The position numbers were made by a program, and so were the translations under genes. DNA of 64,000 nucleotides from Benthicola sp964195715 (GTDB lineage Bacteria > Gemmatimonadota > Gemmatimonadetes > Palauibacterales > Palauibacteraceae): positions 1 to 64,000 of the forward strand of contig CAXMRU010000183.1 of assembly GCA_964195715.1 (NCBI GenBank), written 5' to 3'. Below are positions 52,861 to 59,852 of this stretch, piece by piece. Position 1 is the stretch's first letter, and every line of letters starts with the position of its first letter. The notes beneath the pieces were generated by a model. The model worked only from the letters and a program-made list of their open reading frames with translations. It did not search any database and had not been told where the DNA came from.

Positions 52861-54426
52861 TCACTCCTTCGACTCGTCCGTCTCCTCTGTTGGCTCGACA
52901 CCCGATTCCTGATCGGCTACCGCGGCACCGACCGGCTCGCCGTCCTCTGCGGTTGTATCGCTCACCGGCTCATCCTCGGCGTCCTCCACAGCTGTATCGC
53001 TCACTGCCTCATCGGCGGCGTCCGCCACGCCGTCCTCCGTAGATGCGGAGTCCTCAGACTCGGCGTCCTCATCCTGCGACTGCTGCGGCGCCGCGGAGGC
53101 GGCCTTGGCTGCCCCGGCGGGAGGTGCGTCCTCCAATGCCTCGTCCTCCACCGTCAGCTCATCGATTAACGCGAGAAGCAGAGCCGCGTCCTCGTCCCCG
53201 ATACCGGGAACCTTGACGAAGTCCTCCCGATCCATATCCAGCACGTCGAAGAACGTGTTGATGCCTGCGGCCTGGAGAGCCGCCAGGACCGTCGGCTGGA
53301 TGTCCTCGAGCTCCGACAGAGGAAAGTCGGAGACCTCATACTCATCATCGCCACCGAACAGGCTCGACTCCGCATTGCGGGACAGCCAGTCCCGACTCGA
53401 ATACAGGTCGATCTGCCACCCGATCAGCTGTGCGGCCAGGCGCACATTCTGCCCGTTTCTCCCGATCGCCAGAGACAACTGCTCCTCATCGACGATGGCC
53501 GTCATGACGTGGCGCTCGGAATCCGAAATCACCTTGGAGACCTTGGCCGGGGCCAGTGCTCTTCTCGCGAAAATTTCGGGATCCGGGTGCCACGGCACGA
53601 TGTCGATACGCTCGCCGGAGAGCTCCGACACCACGGCCTGAACGCGGGACCCCTTGAGGCCGACGCATGCGCCTACAGGGTCCACCGAGTCGTCCCGGGA
53701 AGACACCGCCACCTTCGTACGACCACCCGCCTCCCGGACGATTTCCTTGATCTCGACGATCCCCTGATAGACCTCGGGGATCTCGATCGCGAACAGTGCC
53801 TTCACGAACAGCGGATCGGCGCGAGAGAGAATCAGGCGCGGCCCGCGTGGTGTCTCTTCAAGCTTGGAGAGGACCGCCCGGATCGTCTCTCCCTGCCGGA
53901 AGCGCTCCCTGGGGTTTTGCTCTCGCCATGGGATCACGGCTTCCGCTTCACGAACACGATTCAGCATGACCACGATCTTGCCTCGCTCGATCGCCTGCAC
54001 TTCGCCGGACACGAGGTCCCCGACCATGCCGCTGAACTCCTCGCGAATGCGGTCCCGCTCTCCCTCGCGAACGCGCTGAATGATCCTCTGCTTGGCTGCC
54101 ATGACTGCGTTGCGGCCGAATTCGGAGAACTCCACCGGAATCTCCAGCAGATCTCCCACCTGGAATTCCGAATCATCCCAGCGGGCCTCCTCGACGGAGA
54201 TCTCGCGCGCCGGATCTTCGACCTTCTCCACGACCTCCTTCAGGACGACGATCTTGATATCCCCCTCGGGGAGAATCTCGATCTCCGCCTCCACGGGCCC
54301 TCCGAATCGACGCGCCAGGGCGGCATGAATGCCGTCCCTGATCAGGTCATGCAACTCTGCATCTGACAGCGACTTATTAGCTGCCATCACACGAAAGGCT
54401 TCAACGACCGGAATCTGATCGCTCAT
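52861..54426 (-). CDS. nusA: Transcription termination/antitermination protein NusA
   Basis: 521 residues from ATG 54426 with AGGAGG 13 bases upstream. N-terminal RNA polymerase-binding domain, S1 domain near 130-200 (GDLVSGEVQAIERGKIVV), KH1 and KH2 (RTKVAVSSRDDSVDPVGACVG in parts, IGRNGQNVRLAAQLIGW), a helix-hairpin-helix domain near 400-440 (FVKVPGIGDEDAALLLALI), and a 70-residue acidic tail with imperfect repeats (VSDTAVEDAEDE / VSDTTAEDGE). Modulates pausing and termination. Confidence 0.96.
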   Translation of the reverse strand: MSDQIPVVEAFRVMAANKSLSDAELHDLIRDGIHAALARRFGGPVEAEIEILPEGDIKIVVLKEVVEKVEDPAREISVEEARWDDSEFQVGDLLEIPVEFSEFGRNAVMAAKQRIIQRVREGERDRIREEFSGMVGDLVSGEVQAIERGKIVVMLNRVREAEAVIPWREQNPRERFRQGETIRAVLSKLEETPRGPRLILSRADPLFVKALFAIEIPEVYQGIVEIKEIVREAGGRTKVAVSSRDDSVDPVGACVGLKGSRVQAVVSELSGERIDIVPWHPDPEIFARRALAPAKVSKVISDSERHVMTAIVDEEQLSLAIGRNGQNVRLAAQLIGWQIDLYSSRDWLSRNAESSLFGGDDEYEVSDFPLSELEDIQPTVLAALQAAGINTFFDVLDMDREDFVKVPGIGDEDAALLLALIDELTVEDEALEDAPPAGAAKAASAAPQQSQDEDAESEDSASTEDGVADAADEAVSDTAVEDAEDEPVSDTTAEDGEPVGAAVADQESGVEPTEETDESKE

Positions 54427-54451
54427 GTGCGGTCTCAATCCTCCTGCGCCC

Positions 54452-54946
54452 TCAGGACTCATCCCCGAACTCGAAAACCAGCGTCGCCTTCGCGACCTCC
54501 GACAGAGCCACCTTAAGTCGCTCGCCGGCCACATCCAGCACCACCTCTTCAGCCCCAGGCTGCACTGCCTCCAGTCCTATGAGCCGCCCTACCACTTGCC
54601 GGCTCCCACCGGCGATGGCTCCGAATCCTCTGATCCGGACCTTCTCTCCCGCGAACCGCGCATAGTCTCGCGGTTTCGTCAGCGGCCGCTCGACGCCCGG
54701 CGACGACACCTCCAGGCCCCAGTCCTGTTCGCCCGAACCCCTCTGCTCGAGGAACTCGCGCACCGCACGACTGATCGCCTGGCAGTCGTCGACCGTCACG
54801 CTGGATCGACCGGGCCGACTGTCCGGTCGATCCACCCTCAGACGAAGCAGGGGGCGTCGTCGCCCCCCACCGCGCTCCACCGTGACCAGCTCAAAGCCGA
54901 TGCCGGCCAGGAGCTCGTCCAAGCCTTGCTCAAGGCTCTGCTCCAT
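54452..54946 (-). CDS. rimP: Ribosome maturation factor RimP
   Basis: 164 residues. N-terminal domain GLDELLAGIGFELVTVE and CQAISRAVREFLEQ; the diagnostic LEVSSPGVERPLTKPRDYARF region; C-terminal SH3-like domain. 30S assembly factor. ATG, first gene of the rimP-nusA-ylxQ-infB cluster; a terminator-like hairpin lies 50 bases before its start. Confidence 0.94.
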   Translation of the reverse strand: MEQSLEQGLDELLAGIGFELVTVERGGGRRRPLLRLRVDRPDSRPGRSSVTVDDCQAISRAVREFLEQRGSGEQDWGLEVSSPGVERPLTKPRDYARFAGEKVRIRGFGAIAGGSRQVVGRLIGLEAVQPGAEEVVLDVAGERLKVALSEVAKATLVFEFGDES

Positions 54947-54996
54947 ATGGACAAGCCACCTTCCACCTGCACACGGGTTCGCGAGCGACCCGCAAC

Positions 54997-55028
54997 AAAA
55001 AAGTGGGGCCGATAAGGGTTCCCCACTT
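54997..55028 (-). terminator. Intrinsic terminator in the rimP-nusA-infB leader (or end of murA-pgeF)
   Basis: Perfect 8-base stem AAGTGGGG/CCCCACTT, 12-base loop, then T6 on the minus strand. It lies between a predicted promoter (55086-55114) and the rimP start, so it may act as an attenuator; it would also stop any read-through from pgeF. Confidence 0.7.
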
Positions 55029-55043
55029 CAAGAATCTAACTGA

Positions 55044-55071
55044 GTCGCCCGGTCGGCCAGCGCCGGACGAC
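55044..55071 (-). promoter_or_regulatory. Leader hairpin upstream of the rimP terminator
   Basis: GTCGTCCGG and CCGGGCGAC pair over nine positions (one G-U) around a 10-base loop, between the predicted transcription start and the terminator stem. It may be part of an RNA switch or simply leader structure. Confidence 0.4.
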
Positions 55072-55085
55072 TATCTACGGCCGCA

Positions 55086-55114
55086 AACATAGCAACGCGA
55101 CGCCGTTATCGCAA
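55086..55114 (-). promoter_or_regulatory. Predicted promoter of rimP-nusA-infB
   Basis: On the minus strand TTGCGA (55114-55109), exact 17-base spacer, TATGTT (55091-55086). It overlaps the end of the pgeF-like gene. Expected start near 55079, leader about 130 bases. Confidence 0.55.
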
Positions 55115-55852
55115 ATCCCGGGAACCGTCCGCGGGCACAGGTGCCGACCCGGAGTCGCCGACTCGCCCGATGAATGCAGCCATGCGGCCCGCCCTCCCTC
55201 CCTGGCCCCGGTGCGAGTGCAATCGTACAGGCCCGCATCGGGTACACCAGGCGGAGCGTGACACGCTCGCGGCAGGCACGCCAGCGTGCGTGGCTCGGCT
55301 CGCTAACTCGGCCCGCAGGTCGAGAGTGCTCCGGTCTCCTCCATCGTATCCGAAGACGCCGAGAACAGCCGCACCGACCTCGTAACAGTCCCCGCAGATC
55401 GACGGGCCCAGGTGTACGAGCAGGTCGCCGGCCCCAACGCCGTACGCGGTGACGGTTCTCTCGATTGCGCGTTCGAGAATCCCCGCTGCCGCTCCGCGCC
55501 AGCCGGCGTGGAGGATGGCGATCCCATCCCCCCCGCGTCGTGCGACATACACCGGCACACAATCTGCCGTGGTAACGACCAGGAGAATGCCAGGCGCTAC
55601 CGTCAGGAGACCGTCGGCCTCCCCACCAACGCGCACGCCCCCTGCCGACGACAGCCCCACCTCCAAGATCCGACTTCCGTGCACTTGTCTCGCCACCGCG
55701 ATCGACTCCATGCCGAGCAAGCGAGCCAGTGCCACGTAGCGTCGGGTTACGTTTCCCGTCGTACCCCCTGTCACGAGCCCTAAGTCGAAGTTCGACTCAG
55801 CCCCGTCCCCATCGGCAACGCCCGTGATCCCCGCGACGATCCCCGAACCCAA
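55106..55852 (-). CDS. pgeF: Laccase-domain protein, PgeF/YfiH family (peptidoglycan editing or purine nucleoside phosphorylase)
   Basis: 248 residues from TTG 55852. Motifs: VVTTADCVPVYV, ILHAGWRGAAAG, HLGPSICGDCYEVG, and a C-terminal CGPVRLHSHRGQGG. Metal ligands (His in HAGWRG, Cys in SICG, His in HSHR) are present. Known members remove wrongly incorporated Ser from UDP-MurNAc or phosphorolyse adenosine/inosine. No ATG or GTG lies in frame upstream, although the open frame runs back past the murA stop (reading NEWERLG just before), so the true start may be further out. Located downstream of murA, which suits an editing role. Confidence 0.85.
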   Translation of the reverse strand: MGSGIVAGITGVADGDGAESNFDLGLVTGGTTGNVTRRYVALARLLGMESIAVARQVHGSRILEVGLSSAGGVRVGGEADGLLTVAPGILLVVTTADCVPVYVARRGGDGIAILHAGWRGAAAGILERAIERTVTAYGVGAGDLLVHLGPSICGDCYEVGAAVLGVFGYDGGDRSTLDLRAELASRATHAGVPAASVSRSAWCTRCGPVRLHSHRGQGGRAGRMAAFIGRVGDSGSAPVPADGSRDLR

Positions 55853-55914
55853 GCGTTCCCATTCGTTGAACCGATGAACCGGGAATCCATCCGGCGACGA
55901 GCCGCGCCTGCCGT

Positions 55915-57198
55915 TCAGCGGTCCTCCTCCACCCGATCGATCCTGCCACCGAGTGCACGCAGTCGCTCGTCGATACGCTCGTAGCCTCGTTCGATCTGCC
56001 CGATGTTGTAAATTCGGCTGACTCCGTCCGCTGCGAGCGCCGCGATCAAGAGCGCCATCCCGGCCCTGATATCGGGGCTTTCAACGGTGGTTCCACGCAG
56101 CCTCGAGGGCCCCACGACAACGGCCCTGTGCGGATCGCACAGGACGATCCTCCCGCCCATGGCGATCACCTTGTCGGCAAAGTACATCCGGGACTCGAAC
56201 ATCTTCTCGTGGATCAGGATCGTCCCCCGACACCGGGTTGCCACCACCAAAGCGATCGACATCAGGTCGGCCGGAAACGCCGGCCAGGGACCATCGCCGA
56301 GCGATGGAACCTGGTCGCCTATGTCCGGCTGTACCTCCAACGACTGGTCCGATGGGACGTGCAGATGGCCGTCCCTGAGGTCGCAGTGTATTCCAAGGCG
56401 CTCGAAGCCGATCCGCAGGGGATCCATGTGGGCAGAGTCAACGTCCTCGATCACGACTTCCGAACCGGTGATCGCAGCCAGGCCGACGATGCTTCCGATC
56501 TCGATGTGGTCCGCTCCGATCCTGTGCCGGGTTCCCCCCAGCCGCTCGACCCCATGGATGGTCAGGTCATGTGTCCCGACGCCATGGATCACGGCACCCA
56601 TCGAGACCAGGAACGCGCACAGATCCTGCACGTGAGGCTCCGCCGCCGCGTTCCTGAGCCGGGTCGTACCCTCCGCCGTCACGGCGGCGAGGATGGCGTT
56701 CTCAGTACCCGTGACGGACGGCTCGTCCAGGAAGATGTCGGCGCCCCGAAGACGGCGGGCCCTCAGCTCGTACCGGTCCCCGACCTCCACCTCGGCACCC
56801 AGCTTCCCGAGCGCCAGGAAGTGAGTGTCGAGTCTGCGGCGCCCGATCACATCCCCACCCGGGGGAGGCAGGACCAGCGAGCCGAACCGTGCGAGCAGCG
56901 GACCGGCGAGGAGAATCGACGCCCGGATGCGCCGTGACAAGTCGGGATCCAGATCCCCACCGTGCACACCTCGCGGGTCCACAACCACACGTCCGCCCCC
57001 CTGCCAGTCGACGGCAGCTCCCAGGCTCGTCAAGAGGTCGATCATCGTATGAACGTCCCTGATGTCAGGCACGTTCTCCAGAGTGACCAGCTCGTCCGCG
57101 AGGAGGGATCCGGCCAGAATCGGCAACGCCGCATTCTTGTTCCCGGCGGGCTTGAACCGGCCGCTGAGCTTGGCCGGCCCCTCGATCCGATAGTGCAT
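55915..57198 (-). CDS. murA: UDP-N-acetylglucosamine 1-carboxyvinyltransferase MurA, Cys-to-Asp type
   Basis: 427 residues. First committed step of peptidoglycan synthesis: transfers enolpyruvate from PEP to UDP-GlcNAc. PAGNKNAALPILA carries the catalytic Lys (residue 21); RRIRASILLAGPLLARFG follows. The flexible loop reads PPPGGDVIGRRRLD, with Asp116 (GAT codon at 56851-56853) in the position of E. coli Cys115. The second half has GTENAILAAV and FPADLMSIALV with its conserved Asp. ATG with CAGGAG at six bases. Asp there is known in naturally fosfomycin-resistant MurA enzymes, such as that of Mycobacterium tuberculosis. Confidence 0.96.
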   Translation of the reverse strand: MHYRIEGPAKLSGRFKPAGNKNAALPILAGSLLADELVTLENVPDIRDVHTMIDLLTSLGAAVDWQGGGRVVVDPRGVHGGDLDPDLSRRIRASILLAGPLLARFGSLVLPPPGGDVIGRRRLDTHFLALGKLGAEVEVGDRYELRARRLRGADIFLDEPSVTGTENAILAAVTAEGTTRLRNAAAEPHVQDLCAFLVSMGAVIHGVGTHDLTIHGVERLGGTRHRIGADHIEIGSIVGLAAITGSEVVIEDVDSAHMDPLRIGFERLGIHCDLRDGHLHVPSDQSLEVQPDIGDQVPSLGDGPWPAFPADLMSIALVVATRCRGTILIHEKMFESRMYFADKVIAMGGRIVLCDPHRAVVVGPSRLRGTTVESPDIRAGMALLIAALAADGVSRIYNIGQIERGYERIDERLRALGGRIDRVEEDR

Positions 57199-57298
57199 TC
57201 GTCGCTCCTGCTATCCTTACCACATCAGGGCCCGATCGGCCTCGGCGCGCCAAGTTAGACCTCCGCCGTGCACCGCGGCAACGCAGGCTCGGGCCTTC

Positions 57299-57328
57299 TT
57301 GACAGGTTTTTGGACGGGCCTCTATGCT
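57299..57328 (+). promoter_or_regulatory. Predicted promoter of the ptsN-like operon
   Basis: Perfect -35 TTGACA (57299-57304), 18-base spacer including a T5 run, -10 TATGCT (57323-57328). Best promoter match I see in the window. Leader of about 55 bases to the ATG at 57391. Confidence 0.7.
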
Positions 57329-57390
57329 TTAGATGATCAGCTGGTGTGCCGGACCCGGCGACACAGCACATTCCGTGGGGAGCCGAGCAG

Positions 57391-57855
57391 ATGACGCTCA
57401 CCGAATACCTATCGGATGACCGGGTCGTAACGGACGTTCGCAACGACGATGTCCGGGGCATCCTGCAGCAACTCATCGACCCTCTCATCCGAAGTGGATC
57501 GCTCGACAATCCCCAGGTCGTGATCGCAGCGCTTCTGGCCAGGGAGAAGGTCCTCAGCACTGGGATCGGCCACGGCATCGCGGTTCCACACGCGATCAGT
57601 GCGGCGATCCCCGAACCGCAGGTCCTCCTGGGGATCAGCCCGGACGGTGCCGACTACGGATCGATGGACGGTGAGCCGGTACGCGTGTTCTTCGTTCTCC
57701 TTTCGCCTCCTGATCGGGCGAGTCACCATACTCGGTTGCTGGCGCGGATCGCCCGGCTGTGCAGAGATTCCGCCTTCGTGGACGGGCTGGTCGCGTGCAC
57801 GGAAGCGGGCGCAGCGGTGGAATACATCAACGAATATGAGAGAACCCACGCCTGA
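57391..57855 (+). CDS. ptsN: PTS EIIA-Ntr-type regulatory protein (PtsN-like)
   Basis: 154 residues from ATG 57391 with GGGGAG upstream. Mannitol/fructose EIIA fold; the phospho-accepting His is in GIGHGIAVPHAISA, with KVLSTGIG before it. LLGISPDGADYGSMDGEPV and FVLLSPPDRASHHTRLLARIARL match the family. No sugar permease is near, which favours the regulatory Ntr branch (control of potassium, nitrogen or envelope stress). Followed by a PII-like gene after 12 bases. Confidence 0.85.
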   Translation: MTLTEYLSDDRVVTDVRNDDVRGILQQLIDPLIRSGSLDNPQVVIAALLAREKVLSTGIGHGIAVPHAISAAIPEPQVLLGISPDGADYGSMDGEPVRVFFVLLSPPDRASHHTRLLARIARLCRDSAFVDGLVACTEAGAAVEYINEYERTHA

Positions 57856-57867
57856 GATGCCAAGCGC

Positions 57868-58221
57868 ATGGAAATGTTGATCGCTGTGATTGACGAACCG
57901 GACCACACCGAGGAAATCCTCGCGGGTTTCCTGGAGCTCGGGATAACGGGCGCCACTCTGATTGGATCCGAGGGCATGGGCCGAGTGCTCAGCCAGGACG
58001 GCCCCGTATTCGCGGGCCTTCAGAGCCTGATCTCCCACTCCAGGCCACGGAACCAGACGCTGTTCAGCGTGATCGAGGATCCTGCCAAAGTCGACCAGGC
58101 CATCGAGCTGATCGAGAGCGTGTGTGGCCGCTTCACCTCCCCATCAACCGGAATCGTCTTTACCGTGCCCGTGAACCGCGTGGTGGGCCTCGCGACGCGA
58201 TGGGGGGGGGCTGGAGACTGA
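57868..58221 (+). CDS. PII-like signalling protein (divergent GlnB fold)
   Basis: 117 residues. The pattern LELGITGATLIGSEGMGRVL parallels the GITGMTV...GFGRQKG of GlnB, and the C-terminal GRFTSPSTGIVFTVPVNRVVGL (in parts) matches the last GlnB strands. The uridylylated Tyr of the T-loop and the GDGKI nucleotide-binding turn are missing, so if it binds a ligand it does so differently. ATG with GAGATG upstream. The last codons contain a run of eight G (58202-58209). A role next to EIIA-Ntr in nitrogen or PTS signalling is an inference. Confidence 0.65.
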   Translation: MEMLIAVIDEPDHTEEILAGFLELGITGATLIGSEGMGRVLSQDGPVFAGLQSLISHSRPRNQTLFSVIEDPAKVDQAIELIESVCGRFTSPSTGIVFTVPVNRVVGLATRWGGAGD

Positions 58222-58270
58222 TCGATCCCTGACGAGACCGGCATGGCCCGCATCCTGCGGCTACTCCGTT

Positions 58271-58285
58271 CGGACAAGTTGTCCG
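58271..58285. promoter_or_regulatory. 15-base palindrome, operator-like
   Basis: CGGACAA-G-TTGTCCG, perfect 7-base arms around one G, in the 122-base gap before the DUF948-like gene. May bind a dimeric regulator; no clear promoter overlaps it. Confidence 0.35.
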
Positions 58286-58343
58286 GAAAGGAGTTTAGAC
58301 CCATCTTTCTCGGAGTGTCTCCCTCATGGAAACGGGAGGATAG

Positions 58344-58796
58344 TTGAGCTTCTACGAGATTCTGGTCTTCATATCGTTGATCCTGTGGATCGCGCTGAGC
58401 CTCGTCGCGATCGTGAGCATGCTCGTCCTGCTGCCGCGAAGTCTGGCCGCATTGCGTCAGTTCCAGGAATCGCACGAGGAGTTCCTGAAGAAAGCGTTCC
58501 CTATTCTGGATCAGTCGAGACAGCTGCTCGATCAGGTGGGAACCGTGGCAACCTCTCTGGCCGATGACGTGGAGCGGATCGACCGCACTGTCATTCGCGC
58601 TACGAGCTCGGTGGAGGGAATGGTAGAACTGGCCGAAGAGCGCGTATCCGAGATCAACGCACTGCTCGAGGTGGCCGTCGAGGAAGCGGAGGAAACGTTC
58701 TTCTCGACCGCCGCCATCATGCGAGCCCTGCGTCTCGGCGCGCGGTCCAGGAAGCGCCGCAAACTATCCCGAGGGGAGCGCAGGCGTACGGGTTGA
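58344..58796 (+). CDS. Small membrane protein, DUF948-like
   Basis: 150 residues from TTG 58344 with GGGAGGA four bases upstream. One membrane helix near the N-terminus (LVFISLILWIALSLVAIVSML in parts), then helical coiled coil (FPILDQSRQLLDQVG, SSVEGMVELAEERVSEIN) and a very basic tail (RSRKRRKLSRGERRR). This resembles DUF948/YtxG-type proteins. Function unknown. Its stop overlaps the next start (TTGA). Confidence 0.6.
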   Translation: MSFYEILVFISLILWIALSLVAIVSMLVLLPRSLAALRQFQESHEEFLKKAFPILDQSRQLLDQVGTVATSLADDVERIDRTVIRATSSVEGMVELAEERVSEINALLEVAVEEAEETFFSTAAIMRALRLGARSRKRRKLSRGERRRTG

Positions 58797-59791
58797 GCGG
58801 TCGAGCACTTATCGGAAGCGTCGTTCTAGCCGGAGCGCTGCTGCTCCTCGTCCCTGACTCCGCCTTCGCGTGGGGGCCAGCCACGCACACCCAGATCGGA
58901 CTCGAGGTACTGCAATCCCTCAATCTCTTCCCTCCCTCGATCGCGGCGGTGCTGGCCCGGCATCCGATCGAGTTTCTATATGGCAGCCTGGCCGCGGACA
59001 TCTCGATGGCGAAGAAGTACGCACCGGTCGGACGTCATTGCCATCACTGGCACGTCGCGCGGGAGATCTACCGGACGGCCGGGGATGACGGCCCGCTCAA
59101 ATCGGCCATGACCGGCTACCTGTGCCACCTGGCCGCGGACGTGCTGGCTCACAACACGTTCGTTCCCCGGATGCTGACGTTAACTTCCTCGACACGTGCG
59201 CTCGGGCATTCCTATTGGGAACATCGCATGGACGTGGATGTCGGTGCCGAGTACGCCCAGCTCGCCCGCTGGATCGTCACACGCTTCGATCACTCCCGCA
59301 CGGACGAGCTCTTCCACAGGGTGCTTTCGAGCACTCTCTTCAGCTTCTCGACCAATCGACGGATATTCCGAGGGATGATCCGTATCTCCGGAAATGAGAG
59401 TTGGCATTCGATTTTCGATACAGTCATCGACAACTCGCGCTGGGACCTGGATCCCACACAGGTCGTGCACTATCAGCGCTACGGCTTCGAGATGGTGGCC
59501 GATTTTCTGCTCCGCGACGAGTTGTCGCGTGCCTCAGCGGAAGACCCTATCGGCGACGCGAGCCTTGCGGAAGCAAAGAAGATCAGGCGGAGGGCTCTCC
59601 TGGCCGGAGGGTGGCAAAGCCGCGACGCGATCCGGTCCACGGCCGATCACCACTTCCCCCTGCCGACAGGGGTCACCCGGCTGTGGGAGGAACGGGGCGC
59701 TACGGCTGGCACAGCGCTCGAATCGGTCGAGCGTGCGGTTCGCGACACCGGAGCCACTCCACCCTCCGAGCTGGACACGATCTTCGGCTGA
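58793..59791 (+). CDS. Exported zinc-dependent phospholipase C-like protein
   Basis: 332 residues, TTG start in a TTGA overlap. Signal peptide of 26 residues ends DSAFA, so the mature protein begins WGPATHTQIG: in Bacillus cereus phospholipase C the mature N-terminal Trp and the following His are zinc ligands. Further His-rich motifs: GRHCHHWHVAREI, GYLCHLAADVLAHNTF and ALGHSYWEHRMDVD, fitting the three-zinc site. The C-terminal 130 residues are helical and less typical. Probably acts on phospholipids or related esters outside the cytoplasm; activity is not shown. Confidence 0.82.
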   Translation: MSGRALIGSVVLAGALLLLVPDSAFAWGPATHTQIGLEVLQSLNLFPPSIAAVLARHPIEFLYGSLAADISMAKKYAPVGRHCHHWHVAREIYRTAGDDGPLKSAMTGYLCHLAADVLAHNTFVPRMLTLTSSTRALGHSYWEHRMDVDVGAEYAQLARWIVTRFDHSRTDELFHRVLSSTLFSFSTNRRIFRGMIRISGNESWHSIFDTVIDNSRWDLDPTQVVHYQRYGFEMVADFLLRDELSRASAEDPIGDASLAEAKKIRRRALLAGGWQSRDAIRSTADHHFPLPTGVTRLWEERGATAGTALESVERAVRDTGATPPSELDTIFG

Positions 59792-59852
59792 GGCTCACGA
59801 CCGGAGCACCTTGAGCGTTTCATTCACTGCCCCTCCTCGAAGTCGTCGTGGA

